From Synchiropus splendidus (Eukaryota > Chordata > Actinopteri > Syngnathiformes > Callionymidae), in the NCBI RefSeq assembly GCF_027744825.2, contig NC_071336.1:23520501-23584500 (forward strand): a DNA stretch of 64,000 nt, given 5' to 3'. Shown in pieces: positions 1 through 14,500 of this stretch (its first letter is position 1; each line of letters begins with the position of its first letter). Made by a program: the position numbers and the translations under genes. The notes beneath the pieces are model-generated. The model saw only the letters and a program-made list of their open reading frames with translations, was not told the origin of the DNA and did not search any database.

Positions 1-3000
1 ATTGTGCTCTGAGTTCAGTGGTCACCAGTGGTGGAAGGTTTTGACTCATCCACTCACACAGTTTGTGTGAGTGGTAGAATGAACAACTGGTGAAGGTGAA
101 GCAAGATCAATTTGCATTTTTGCAATTTCCAGGTTGAGCGTTTGTCCTAAAATCTTCCTACACTCCTTCAGATGTCAAATTTGTCAAAAGTATTTTTTTG
201 ATAAACTTGGCCAATTTCAGTCTAATGAGGTCATGGTTTGTTATGGTTTACGTAACTGTATCGGCAACTCTACTAGCATGACTGTCAATAAGCCTGTTAT
301 TCAATTAGTAAAACTATCGGACCTGAAGTGAAACTGTGCAGCTTTAGTCATACCATGATGGTTTTACGATCCGGAGCATTTGTTGAATGAAATGTTGACT
401 CCAGGGAAAGAACTTGTTGCTTGAAAGAGAGGGGTTCAGTCTGCAATATTTTCCTACCTCCTGCCCAGAAGCTGTTTTTATTATTGTGTATCCTATTTCT
501 GTCTGACCTGCAAAACAAATTCTTCTTTCTTGGTGGGGAACAGTCATTTAATCATTTTGATCAGATTGAGATGTATTTTCATCTCCAAATAAAGTTGTAT
601 TACTGATAAAAAAATATATATTATGGGATAATCGGTCATATTTTAACATAAAAATGACCCATTTAGCTAACATCCTGCCAAACACATACAATTATTCACA
701 AAACAGTGTTATTATGCATAGTGCAAGGACATGTATTTAAAACCTTTGTTCAAGCAAGGAACAGCACATTTAACAACTCACTCCTAACCACAATAGTATT
801 CCCTTCATCTGAGCACGTCTGATTTTCGACACATTTTGAGATGATTTTTCACCCATGCGACTATTTTTGGGATTGGTCAGACTTTTGTCATTTCAAAGTA
901 ATCGTAGCAGAAGACCGTTGTTTCTTTCAAGTGCCCAAACACTGTTTGACTCTTTATCTCAAGTGAGTACATTGACAAGATGCATTCTTTCCTGTTAAGT
1001 AGCAACATTTTTGGGTCTGGTCCTCCAGCGCTCCCCAAGTGTATACAAGCACCACACTTCAGTACTCTTGACCCCTTGTGGTCTGCGCTCAAGTGGCTCA
1101 ACTTGGACCTCTAATTACTTTCAGCCGATTATCTCCATGTCTCTGTTGGGAGCCTGTGCTAACTCAGAATTTGCCATTTGACATTTTGAAGAACATATTT
1201 TCTGCTCATCAAAGATAGTGTTATACAGTATATACATGTGTGACAAATGGGTCCATGTCCTTGTCTGGTGTCACTTACTGATCTGTGTTTTTTGATTGTT
1301 TTATCAGTTTGCCTAAATTTCAATCTTTGGTTGAAGTACTAGCAATTCAGTCAGTGTCTTATTTGTTTAACACCACGATACTTCAGGAGAGAGTGATACC
1401 TTTTGTCAGGCCAACTTTACAAACTATTTCTAGGGCAACACGCATATAGACAAACAACCATTCACTCACACCTTCACAGCTATGGGCCATTTGGAGTGCC
1501 CAGTTAATCTGAACCCCAAGTGGCCATATTTTTGGACGGTGGGAGAAAAGTGGAGAACCCAGAGGAAACCAAGGAATGCCATTGTAATCGAAAATGTAAT
1601 GTTGACATGGTGGATATCTGTCTATGATCCAAAGCTTATGATATAACTAGCATTTCTATTGCGTTTTCCCCTGTGACAGGACATTCTTCTTTGTCTTAGA
1701 GGTTGTCACAAGTCAGCATTCTCCTTCTTTACTGATCATAAGCCTTCTCCCTTGTCACACCAATCTTCCTCATGTCCTCATCCACACCCATGACAAGAGA
1801 GATGTGAATCATTTCTGCATATGGTGGCTTGCATCTTTGCAGTGATTCATCCCACATTCTTTTGCTATTGTTTACATAACATCGTCTGGTAAAATATAAA
1901 ATGTGTTGCTTTAAGTTAAAGCTCTATCTTTTTGAATTAGGATTGGATTGCTTTGAGCATTGTGGGCTTGCATCTATGCTAGGCTTTTAGCACAACTGTG
2001 TGTGTCAGAATTGCACAAAATATCAGTTAATTTTTCAGAAAATCTGTCTAAAACATTCCGAATGCACATCAGACTCACAAAACAACAGCAGAGCTTGGTA
2101 GTAGTCTTGCCGTTTTACTCAACAATGCGAGAAAATGTTTTGTTTTCATGATTTCAAGATAAGACAAGATTGCACAGTTTTGTGCGCAGAAATGTCTGAT
2201 TTGTGGTCTTAATTTAAGTGAAAGACATGTGGTACGTTTTGGTCTGTAGTTACACTAGCAAAGTGTAGAAGAAATGTAGAAGAAAACTGCAGACTGAGAA
2301 TTGATATTCTGATGCTCTGATTGCTTTTTAGTTTGTGCATGTTCATGTTTGTTCAGATGAAGAGAACCATTTGAAGAAGAGCCATCAAGCTTTTGAGAAC
2401 AGATGTCAAAGGTCGTTCCACATTAGTGCCACCGATCAATTGCAGGCCTTGCGTAACTCTCCTGCTTCTTTGTCTCTAAAGGAAGTGGATTAGAGGCTGT
2501 TTTCCGAGTTGGGACCTGGGATAATTAGTTAGGCCTGTTTAGAATGCATACACTGGCAGATGCATACAAACATGCCCTCTAAACGGACAGGCTGCGTGGA
2601 AGAATAGACAGTTTGTTTTCAAGACGCCGGTTATTACAGTTTCTGCAAATCATCTCAAATGGGATGATGCCACAAATGCCTTTGATGTTGGAGGCTCTGG
2701 CGGCTTTGTTTCCTGCCTGCTGCTCAGAGTTCCTAGTTGATTCTCAATCTAATCACGTAGTCTTTTTTTTTTTGTTTTTTGCTACTAAAGAGACCTTCAG
2801 GTGATAATTGGTGGCTTGCCAAACCCTCTCACTACTATTGTCTTTTAGTGACTGCTGCAGCTGGTGCGAATTTATGTCGTCTCATGACGAGTGTGTCAGT
2901 TGGCATCAGAGAGGGGGAGACCGTCATTCAAAGATTTAAGTTGCCATCAGCAGTATGTTTCATATTAAGTCTGTGAAGACATAACTGCTCTCGGTCGGAC

Positions 3001-5562
3001 TGTGGTAACGGCAAAAGTAAACCTTACTCTCATGATTCGTTTTCAATACAGTGTAATTAATGCGCGGAAACCTCTTCGGAAAATCTCCTTCGTCTTTTCA
3101 CATTTCAGATTTGGCGTTGGCACAGCCTCCTCCACCTTTCACAGTGTGCATCCTCCATTTCACACCTCTCCTCTTCTTGTTCTTATTTCCATGGTTGTTC
3201 TTTTATGTGGTGCTCGGACTGGGTGATTATGGCCAAGACAAAATCACCATTAGTTGAACCTTCTACTTTTTGGTTTTGGTCAACACACAATTACACCCAT
3301 TTCAACTCTGCTATTCTATCTAGAATATATCCTATCTATTATTAATATTAACATTATTTACTCTATGTAAATACACTAAGCTGTTTATGTTATGTAAGAA
3401 GGTGCAGAAACACTCTCTGTCAGTAAAATCCTGGGGCTAAGTTGTTCCAGGATTGAGTGCCTCTGTTATCCAAGACTTCTACTCAGATGAAGCAGATGAC
3501 ATGGAGCTGGGTGTAGATTTAAAGAACAACATGGAACAAACGTAACTACAGTACTACACCCCAGGTCGACCTTGAATCACACAGATGGTGTAAATCCAGT
3601 GGCTGCAGAAGAGAAGCGATGCTTGGCAGCACCAGCTTTGTTAGCATAGTGCAAAATGCAAAAATGGACGAATTGCCATTCAGTTCCGATTTCAATGGAT
3701 CAAAAATATCAGTCCCCGAAGCATTTAATGTAGCTTTAACATATCTATTGGTAAATGAAGTAGAAAATGGCTGACATAGCATCTTGTTCTGGCATAGCTG
3801 CATCTCAACACGCAAGTTAGTGTAATGTCACTCTCCTGACTGACACTGATTTGAGGAGTGCTGTCTATTCATGGTGTTCACTCAAATATTGTGATACTCG
3901 ATTACACAATATTGTATTACTATTTTTGCTGAAATAACACAAGACTTGATAATGTATGTGACGTTGACTTGATTTTTCAAGTTTGTTATATCAATATTTA
4001 ATACATCGATACTGCATTTTTGAAGTGTTTGAACATTTTCTTTTGTATGCTGGGTTTATTTTGTTGATTAAGGAAGCAATTCATTCCTCTGTTGGACTAC
4101 GAACTTTTACTGAACTTGATTTAATTCAACTCAACATCAGCACACACAAAATATACCTCAGATATAACAACAGTCACAATATTTACATTTTAACGCCCTA
4201 ACCGTCTTTAAATAGCAGGTGTGTTTTGCACTGCCCTTTATAAGGTGACATTGTTTTGCAACAGAATTTTCCTCACTTCTTCACTTAAGTGCTCTCTTTA
4301 TTGACATGCCTCTGTCTAAATTCTAACCATCACCAACTAAAAACATGAATCAACTGACGACAATCCCCGAATTGTAACTCAGTGTATGAGATGGAAGGAG
4401 ACGTAAATCTCCCTCTAAGTAAAGGAAATAGAGTGAAACTACACATAAGTTTCCTTCAGCACCATCTCAGGGCCTCACCCACAGCTGGAGACCCGACAGC
4501 TTAAAATGGATTGAGCGAGTGGCGTGCCTGCAGATCGGGCAGTGTTATTGCATCATACATCACAGACTCCTCTGGCTGGCACATTTCCTTCGCTCACTCA
4601 TGTCTTGAATCTCCAAGCTCACGCAAGTTTTTAGCATGCAGCAACACTTGTGAGATTCTTTTGAAACCTTTTTTTTTTGTGTTCTTGTCTGATTCACCAC
4701 TCAAATGCCGTATTCAGTTAAACTACTCCCCCTCCTCTCATTCCTTCTTTGAGAGCATCTGAAGCCCGGAAAATTTATTGGAGATTAAGTTGTCAGAGAA
4801 TGCTCTCTGCACAGCTCACTTTACTGCATTCATAATTCTTTCACATAACAGATAACATTCCACAGTTTATCACTCAGGACCCATATCCTCCTCAGTAGGA
4901 TCTGTTCACGGGTACACACATCATAGACTCTCTTATTGTATGTATTCAGATGTGCTAGTCAGACGGTTATTCCAGCCTCAACATGTGTTTTTTTTACACA
5001 CGTGTCGGTTACCATGGTTATTTATACGTGCATTGTCTTATACAGGGCAGCCTGGACTCTTCTCGACATAATTCATTTTTGAAAAGCATGCTCAACACAT
5101 TCTGGAAGCTTTCAGTCACAGATCATATAAGCCTGTTAAATCTGTGTGTGCATACACTGCACTTAGGCTTGAGTGTGAACCGTGAGCCGGCAAATTGAAA
5201 GCAAAATACAAAGAAATTCTAAATCGATGAGGGAAGCTTGCAGACTTTCCCTAGTTGTAGGAAAAAAGACACCTGTAGTAGAGACACGCAAGATGCTGGA
5301 TTAAGGATTGCTTTATTTTTTATGTGCGTCTATTTTTCTGTCAAACTTCTCAGCATACTTAATAGTAATCAAGCTTTATCAAAAGTCATTTCTGCAGTTA
5401 AGAACAATATTCTTTCATTAAAAGTCAAAGTCATTGCTGCCCTTGAGAATCAAACTCTCTCATTCTTGCCTGCTGGTTTTGTAAGGGTCACAATTGTTAA
5501 GATTCACAAAGCTTTGAGATTTCAATCCAGCAAATACTCAAATTTATTCTCTCTATTTTCAG
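1..5562 (+). other. stau2 upstream intron (partial), no exon seen
   Basis: This stretch precedes the first recognisable Staufen exon and is read as the 3' part of one of its introns. The acceptor is a pyrimidine-rich tract ending in AG at 5561-5562. I found no coding exon in it on either strand: the short open frames lack family motifs and paired splice sites. It holds one decayed interspersed repeat (1433-1580). The rest is AT-rich single-copy-looking DNA. Confidence 0.6.
1433..1580. repeat. Decayed interspersed repeat common in fish genomes
   Basis: The block carries, in order, a stretch like CCATTCACTCACACC, a GGGCCATTTGGAGTG-like stretch, a TTTTTGGACGGTGGGAG-like stretch, and then GGAGAACCCAGAGGAAACC. 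I know this order of phrases from a very abundant interspersed repeat in fish genomes. I cannot assign the family with certainty from memory. The copy is diverged and has no visible target-site duplication. Confidence 0.55.
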
Positions 5563-8500
5563 GTGCAATACAGCGACGCACAAAGTGGTAAAGATTTCGT
5601 GACTTACCTGACTCTCTCCCCGGTGCAAATGACTTTCCACGGCACTGGGAGCACCCTTCAAGCCAGCCATGACCAGGTAATTGAATGCAGTGTCACACTT
5701 GTTGCTACTATAACCTATGACTCTGCATAGCTTTATATTTCGCTACATCGTGTTTGCCGATAGAATATATGTACCTTTTGAAGGCTGCGCTGGTTACTAA
5801 AATGAAGTGGAAGTTGATTTCTCCTTTAGTGAGATTTCAAGATGACTCACGATTGTACCACCTAATGTTTGGATAGAATTCGTTTGAACAGACATTTAAG
5901 TTGAATATCATTTCTCTACCGTATGTTTTTCAACATTGTGTCATGCATTTTCAACACCCATAAAACGTTTCCACAAAAAATACAAGTCGCACAATAACAG
6001 CACGTTGCTTATCAATAGTTGTGTCCTTTCTCTAGGAGACCACTTGCCAATAAACAAAACAAATACTCCCTTTCATATAAATGACTCAAAAACACAAATT
6101 TGGAAAGGCAAAATGAATAAAAATATACTGCCAATAAAACGTTTATTGCTCCATTTTATGACTTTATGATGGATTATTATAATGGCCACTTTTAGCCAGA
6201 TATGTCAGGGTCTGTAGTTTTTGCGCACTGTAACTACACTGGAACACAAAAGTGCGAGGTAAAGTTGCATGTAACGGGGCAGTAGTCTGATCATTGTTTC
6301 GACGAGCATCTTTTCGTTTACTTGGTCATCAGCAGAGGACTCTGCTGTGCTGTAATGTTTTCCTCGATCGCCCTCCCTCTTTCTCACTCACTTGCTCGCT
6401 TTTACTCAATGTATTCAAACAGGGTTCTTTGTCTAGTGTTGCCCAAGCAGAAAACCAGTTGCTTACATTCTATCATCTAAACATTGGACGCGTCTTTGTT
6501 CAGCGGTCTTCAAAGCTTTAATAAAGGGTCTGTTCTGTCCTGAGTGGGACAGCTGACAAGGGGCTAGTGTCGCCACTGCTAGCTGCAAGCTGAGCCAATA
6601 TAGGCCAGGCAGGTCTGCGTCCTCTGGACCTGTTGTTGCCAGGAGCATTGGGGCATGACCGACTGTTGGAGGAGGTCTTTTTTTTTTTTTGGCTCATCTT
6701 AGTACAGTTTGGAGTATGGCCACAAAGGGAGTACCTAACAATGCAGGGTCAGCATCATCAGCCCCCAAAAACTGACACTTGAACAAAGTAGGTCTGTAGG
6801 GTCACACATTTGCTTCAGTTGATCATCATGGTGAGAATGGATTGGTAGTGAACAATAACCCTCACATGTCTGCAAATCCCTAACACTGTTTTTTTATGGA
6901 CTCACACCGACTAAAAAGTCATACTTGAAAAATGATTTTTTTTTCTTTATTAATACCCCATGGTAATATGTGACCTATTTTACTGCCCCATTGACATTTA
7001 AGTCTTGCATGAACCGTTGAATGGAACCGATGCCTCTCTACCTTTTATCTAGTACTAAAAATAACTCCAACTGAAAAATGTGATTCATTTCTTCTCGGTT
7101 AGCTTATATCTCCATTTTTCTAAACAATGAATGCTTTTTAAGTGAAGACCAAGACAGGAGGATCGGAAATTTAGGCCATCCCACTGAAAAAAAACAGAGC
7201 CTCCAATTTCTCATGTTTCAACGAGCTCAAACCTCAATGCACTAATGTGGTTTTGATTGTCAGTTTTTGACGAGTCATTTCTTTGACTATTATGTTTTTG
7301 TTTGGGTTTTTTTGGCTTGCAGATGTATACACTTTTTCTGATGATAGAAACATGAATAATAAAAAGTTATCCTGCCTCTGATAAGTGAACCCAAAAGCCA
7401 AGAATCAGCGTACCAATATTAACAAACTACAAATGTACGCACATCAGTGGGTGGCCTTGTGTGTTAAAACGCCATTCACAGTACACAGAAAAATGAAAGT
7501 TATTATTGGCCTTACCTCATAAATGGAGATGTAAAATCCGCCTCTTCAAACACTTGACAGAGTCTGGATGTTCTCAGATATCCTGTTCTACCGATAAAAT
7601 CTGAGTTTGAGTTGCCAATTATTAGTTCCGAGATTTTCATGTTTCTTATGCTGGCTTTAGCGTTCACTAACCAGCAGAGCACTTTTTTCTGAGTTATTGA
7701 GGTGGTGAATCTGACAGCTTCTCTGTGGTATGCAAGACATACATATATACAGCTATTTTACCATTTGTTCATAAACAGGATAGAAGTTATTCATATGTAT
7801 TGTGCATATGGTCCTTACTAGCTCCGTATGTTATCTTGCATATGGTTTTGAAGTGGTTTGGTATCATCCCTCATATTTCCACAGACTTTTCAGTAAATAT
7901 TTCGGACTAGTGTTATATTACCTTTGTGCTTTTATGATTTTTTTTCCCCTCAGTTTGATGGATTTAAAGTTTCTTACATTCTTTAGTAACCAGGGAAAGC
8001 CGTCTCTTCTTTTATTCTTCAGTCTTGAATTTTTGGAGAGCCATGATCAGATTTACAGATTCACTTGAAGTGAAGTTTCATATGGGTGGCAGTAAAAGTT
8101 TATTTTGATACCATAGACCTCGGAAGTATGGCCGGTAACGAAAGCATGCAAATATCAAAAATTTAAGCCAATAACCTGGAATTACTCACTGCCCTCATCT
8201 ATTTTCTTTTGTACCGTGAAGCTCTCATTTTTCATCCCATTGCAATGTCATGGGACAAAACTGAACAATTATTATAACATAATATAATATAATTATGTTT
8301 TTTTGTTTTCTTTTGCTTGACTGTCAGATGTCGCACTCACATTATTGATTTTGCGATGGGTGTCAGATGTCCTCATAATACACACATGCCTCATATTTTT
8401 TGTGGTTACTTGTCATACAATATCTGTCAAATAGAAACTCCACCTTTGTTGGTTTAATCTTTTCTCTGAATTGCATTGATTAAATTATTTTTGAGCTGAA

Positions 8501-11500
8501 CAATTTCTATCATGGTATAATAATGTTTTTAGTCAGCAGTAAAAATATTTTTGTTGTGTCCGCTTCACGTCTCTGCCTCACAAGATCAAAGACACTGGTA
8601 TCTGGCAGAATTTGCAAACTAGAATATTGACTGATACGACTGAAATGTAGTGAATATATTAGGGAGTACAAATATCGCGGCACGATGAGCCTCCACCTTC
8701 GTCACTCAGCGCTCAGCTGAGCTCAGTCCTCATCGTCTGCATTCCTGGAGGGAAAGTATGCGTGGGAGATGCTCACTTCATTGCTTTCCTGATCTTGTGT
8801 GCCATCTTCTCTGTGCCATCTGCCAAACATGTGTTTGGCAGTAAGCTGTGACCCACCCAAGGCCATGGATGATTGTTTTTGTTCACAACTCTCGGTTTAA
8901 GTCACACATTTCTTCCTATAAATATGTTTAGCCGTAGGTGAATAGTCAAGTTGCCTGCTAATCGGATGTTTTTTTAAGTGTATTTCTGCCATTTTTTGTT
9001 GCCACTCACCAGCCTTTTTTTAGCTGGATACTTCAGTGTCCAGTCTCTCTGTCTACTCCGACACCTTCAAGGTCACATCCATTTTGATCAGTCAATGCTG
9101 CTCAGTCCAAATCCCTTTGGTGAAAGGCATTTTCAGACATTCATTTCCAACTGGACTACATGCTTTTTAGACAAGCTTATTTCTGTGTTTGTTCTCCAGA
9201 GCTGAAGTAACTGCCTGACCGTCCGTCTGTGGCGGCAGTAGGACACCAGGGGGGCCAAGGCCCACTGAGCTGTATGTGAGGTGTCACTGGCGCGACATGA
9301 GCGGCCTGCAATCGAAGATGACAGGGTGACTGTTGTCCACCACTGGACTCTTGTGTGCTTCCGTGTGTTTTGGTGTGTGTGCCAATGGCTTGCGTGCATT
9401 CATGTCCTCAGCTGAGATGCCGCAGTCCCTGGGGCTTGGTCTCCCAGACTGTCAGCTGTGGCTGTCCAGGTCTCCAAAATCAAAGGCAAATTTAGCTGAT
9501 CGAAAATGACATCTTGTATAATTTAAGACTAAAAGTAATGAGATTGAACCCTCTAATGAGGAGTAGCTTTTGTAATCTCATAATTCACCCTCTGCAGTAG
9601 CAATACACTTATTAGTTCTGTAATGTTAATGAATGTTTATTTATTGTTTATTCATGTTTATTTCGCATGATATATTTTATATTAATATACTGCAATATTG
9701 TGTTCAGTTTGCTTCTCTTCTCTGCAATCAAGATTAATCTCCCTCTCCCTGAAATATAAATTAATCATTCGGTTGCTTTTGCCAATTTGTAATGAACTGA
9801 CAAATTAAATAAGAGAGAGTCGATGCCTATCGAATGTTTCGACGTGTCACCAGCTCATGGCTGGGGACATTTACCCACCTGCCTTTTACTGAATGCTCTT
9901 GTAGGTAAGGATTATTTCTGAGCACTGTTGATCGTTGTGGTTCTAAATCTAAATCAGAGACATATGTTGTAATGAAAAAAAAGTACAACATATGTCCATA
10001 CCAACCAATCAGAAATTGTGCCACTACTGAAGCGAATTTATGATAGCATACTGTATGTGACTGTACCATGTCACTGCATAGATAGAAAGTACTCTTTAAT
10101 TACCCCTAGTTTCTACTTTTTCTTTTGATGTTTGTTTTTTTCCAAATAAAGTGGGCAGTTTGTCATTTATTTAGTGATTTAAACTTTTTTTTTGTTTTCG
10201 CAGCTGATTGAAGATTCCAATAGCTGTAATATTACATTTATTTGGGATACTTTGACAAGTACAATAGTAGCTTTGTTAGCCTGATTGACAACAGCACGAC
10301 ATTAGAAAATGAACCCCTCTCTCTCTGTCACAGTGAAGAGTTGTAAAGGAATATGTTTGTAATCGCCTCTGGATGCGGTCTTTCTAAAGTGGTCTACCTA
10401 AAGACCTGACCTGTTGACATTGTGCCTCAGTTAGAACCTGAAGTACATCCAAGCATTAATTTTTAATGATGTGATTTTAAGGCACTTTTTAAATATCCTG
10501 CCACATGATGCAGACTGCAACACCTAAATCAAACTGCAACTGCAAACTGCTCGACTCGGTTTCAGAAGTCTGTATCTTACTCAAAGCGCATGGCTGCATC
10601 TTTTGCATGCCAGCTGTGGCACCAAAGTTTTGCATTCTTTCCTACTGTATATCTTTTTTTTCTGTTGTTTAATTGCCTCATAATTCCAATACTTTTACAG
10701 GAAAACCGATTGGTGTTAGGTACTGCTGTTATACACATGCATGATCAAACCAGGTGTACAAAGTAGAGGGAAAAAATAGCTTTTTCGATTATTGTGATTT
10801 TCACGCTCTGGTGACTACTGGGATGGTCTACTAGAATTCTCTATGTAGTTAAGGAAAACAGCAGGAGAGGGAGCTGGGGTTGTGTTTGAAGTCGTCCATC
10901 CTGACTCAGACGTTTCCACATTCAGTGCTGCACGGGGGGTCTTGCAAGAGTGTTACCCAAGCAGCAATCGCAGCTGTCAGACATCCTCTCTTCTTATCCG
11001 TCTTGTCCGTCTCCCCTTTTATATGCCATTGTTGTGAAACCAAATAGTCTCACTCGCAGACAGCCAGATTCAGCACAGGCGAGGGGAGAAATCAGGTGAT
11101 ATATTGGCGTCTCATGCAGCTGATGGACAAGCCACCAGAACAGTAGTACGTCAGCAGGGTTTGCCCCCCAGTTTTTAATCATGGGAAATAAATCTCTCTC
11201 CACTATTCATCCGTCCTCACCTGGTCTGTCTCTTCATATGTCCGACTGGATGGGCGACTAATGTTGCGAAAGCAGTGGACCTATTCCTGTCAAAAATGTT
11301 TTGTTTCTTTTGAGATTTTTCCATTTAAAACACACTATAAACCACCATTATTGCGTCTACCTCCCTGATGTGTGGTGTTTTTCGCTTGTTTCAATGTTTC
11401 CACTTTGTTTAAAACGTTTGATTAGATAGTTAAAAGAGAGATCACAATTCTGACGGCAGGGGAGTTCTTATTTAAGGCGTGGCAGTGCGCCACGTTGGTT

Positions 11501-14500
11501 GACATGTAGCGGATACCCTGGTCAAGATGTGTTGTCATTCTGTTTTTCTTTTAACTTTAATTTTATTGCACGTACACAACGTGCAACTAAGAAAAAAAGT
11601 TCTAAAGTGACATTGAGCATACTCAAATGGGTTTTACTTGGCTATAAATAATTTTCCTTTTTTTTCAAGTCTTAATACATTTTATTAAATGTAAGTGCAT
11701 TCATTTGTGCCTTTTTCCATTACCATAGTAAGTATACAAAATACCAATGTAATAGTAAGTATAAGTGAGATTTAATGTATCTACAAAACTTCATTGTTGC
11801 GATTCTGTTGTTAATGCAAAAGACGTTTACGGAGAATTGATTAAGAATGGACTACAAGAGCCGTGCTGGCTGCCAGTATAAGCTTTCCACCGTCCATCCT
11901 AATCCAGGACCCTTTCGTCAGCCCAACTCTTCCCCTCTCACTGACAATTGTGAAGCATGTGAGGAGCGATCTGTCCCATCTATCTCTCTGCAAGGCCTCT
12001 TCAGGAAACACCTTTCAGAGCAATAGATTGGAGTCTGATGGGACTGGATAGCAGCAGTGAAAGAATGATGGAGGAGGCAGCTGATAGTCCACTGATTCAG
12101 TTAAATAAGAGAGAGGTATCTTTGGAGACTGGAGAAATGGATGGACTGAAAATAGAAAATTTGAGATGAAATGAGGACGAGTAGTGAAAGAGGAGGAGAG
12201 ATAAGTCATTGTCTTTTTTTTAATAGAAGTGGAAGAGGTGGTGAGTGGAGCAAGCATAAACCACAGATTTGCCTCGAAGGAGATTCAAGTGGACCCTTAG
12301 TACAGTGTTGTCTTTTGAGATTTCACATGATGTGGAACTACTGACATAGAGCAGTAAAGTGTCCCTTGAAATAAATACAATTTTATTACTTCATTCCCTG
12401 CTTAAGTGACATGTTGTGTTTGTGGGCTTCTATGAGGTATATCACATATCAAATTGGGTTTATACACATTTTGAATTGATGTTGATGAGCTACATGTTAC
12501 TCCATAGAAAAGTATCAATTTAACCAAGTGTGAAAGAATGAATAATCACAATTCCCAAAAGTGAATTGTATGTGTGCTGATACAGCATTTAATTTTATTT
12601 TAGTGCCAAAAATACATTTCAGCTAAACTTCCACATAGTTAAAAATTGAAATGTGTGGATGAGTTTACAAAACATGCTCACATTTACAAGTGATTACAGT
12701 CAATGTTTCCCTTCCTTGTTGTTTCAGTACAGAGTGCTAGTTTTACACAACAAAGGTGTTACATTAATTATCACCTCTATGCTAAGAAGAGCAAGATGTT
12801 TGAGCCGTGGCCCTGTGTCTTCACTCTCATTATGCTACGTGTGACTTGCAACACACCCAAATGTGTTCTGGCCTCTAAACCAATCACACTTCACACCCCG
12901 ATGGGAAGCATATGCAAGGCAGTCAAATAATCTGCTACCTACCTCTTTGTGGCGTCTGTGGTTCGTTAACTTAATGTCATTTGATACTGAGTGATAGTTG
13001 GACTTGCTGAAAAGGTCCCTGAGATAAGGCAATTTATTGTCCCTCACTGCTCTCTCCTCTGACAATGTGTGATGTGCCTCACCTTTGAAAAGACACCTTC
13101 ACAGTCTCTTTTTTCTTCCCGTTGCAAAGGTTAACATTTCCCCTTTTTCCAGTTGTTAAAAATAACTTAAACAAGTCTAACTAAAAACTGATCATGTGAT
13201 GTTTTGTCACTGTTCACCGACCATTTATTAGAAGTGAAAGCAGTGAAAATGAAGGGGCTTGGCGGGTAATATTGATGGGAATCTGCCTGGTCGTGTGCAA
13301 TTTACATCCTTTTTCTCTACACCAATTACTCATGAAAACTGCCATGTGTATTATTTTCATTGGGCGAAACTACACCCTTTCCCAGACTACTTTCTAATTA
13401 GTTTTTTAAATTATTCCGATATTAAATTTACCTATGTCTTTTATTCATTTTAAGTGATTTTCTGAATGTATTTCCCCAAAACATGTTTCTATCTGGAGCA
13501 TATACAGTCGTGAATTATCCACTTCAGTTTGTATTTTTCATGTGATTCTCTCCCATCACAACCTGAGATGTGTGTAAATTGAAACCTCTGACACATTTTA
13601 ATTCAAGTAAACTAATATGTCTTGTGGCGTTGTTGTGAATCACTACCTAGTGTTTCGTTTTAAGTGTATGTTTGAGCATAATTATGTCATGGATACATCT
13701 GGATTGGTGAAGAACCAGCCACACTATTATGCCTTGTGTTGTTTCCCTGACTCAATGAAATAAGATCTACCAGAAACTTTGCTTGTATTTGTATCCAGTA
13801 GTTGTCTTTGATTCTCCTAAAGCATGTGTTGAAATTGCATCCCAACAACGTTTTTTTTCTCTTTCTCCGTAATATTTAAGCCCTTGGGTACCAGACAAAT
13901 AATAGTGTTCAGTCATGAATCTTGCACCAAGTGACCCTCCTTGTTCAACAGTAGGTAGCATTGCTCCTAGCCATGGGAGTCAGGTCATTAATGTCCCATG
14001 TCAGGATCAGGCCCTTGTGGCTCTGTGTACTGAGTTATGGAGATGAGCGTAACGACTGGGGAATGTTTTTCTGTCTGTCTGAGACGTCCCCCGTCCCTCC
14101 TCCCCTTCCACCCTGGCCTGCTTCCCCACCACCTTTCTCTCATCTGGATGTTAACACATTCTCAGCAGACATTTTGTAACGCTCAAAACAACAGCCACAA
14201 CAGGAGTTAACGCCACTTACGACAGAGGTGTCACACAGGCTGACCGTTAAAGTGAAGCAGTGTGTGTGTGAGGATGCATACAACTGCATGTACTAATTGT
14301 AATATTTTAATCTCCTCTTGTGCCTGTAGTTGTGTTAATGTTATGTTTTTTTGGAGAAAAAAGAGTATTAATAACATTAATAATTGGAATTCTATTTACT
14401 ACAAGATTGCACCCCAGCAGTTGATGTTATTGTGGGTCTGTCGTCAGAAGATGCGCATCACAAGATTAAAAGTCTGGTATGTGAGGCTTAAGCTTCCTTG

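Noticed and set aside
5007..5022. GTTACCATGGTTAT resembling an X-box
   Set aside because: Only the left half-site fits, it lies in the middle of an intron, and no gene starts nearby.
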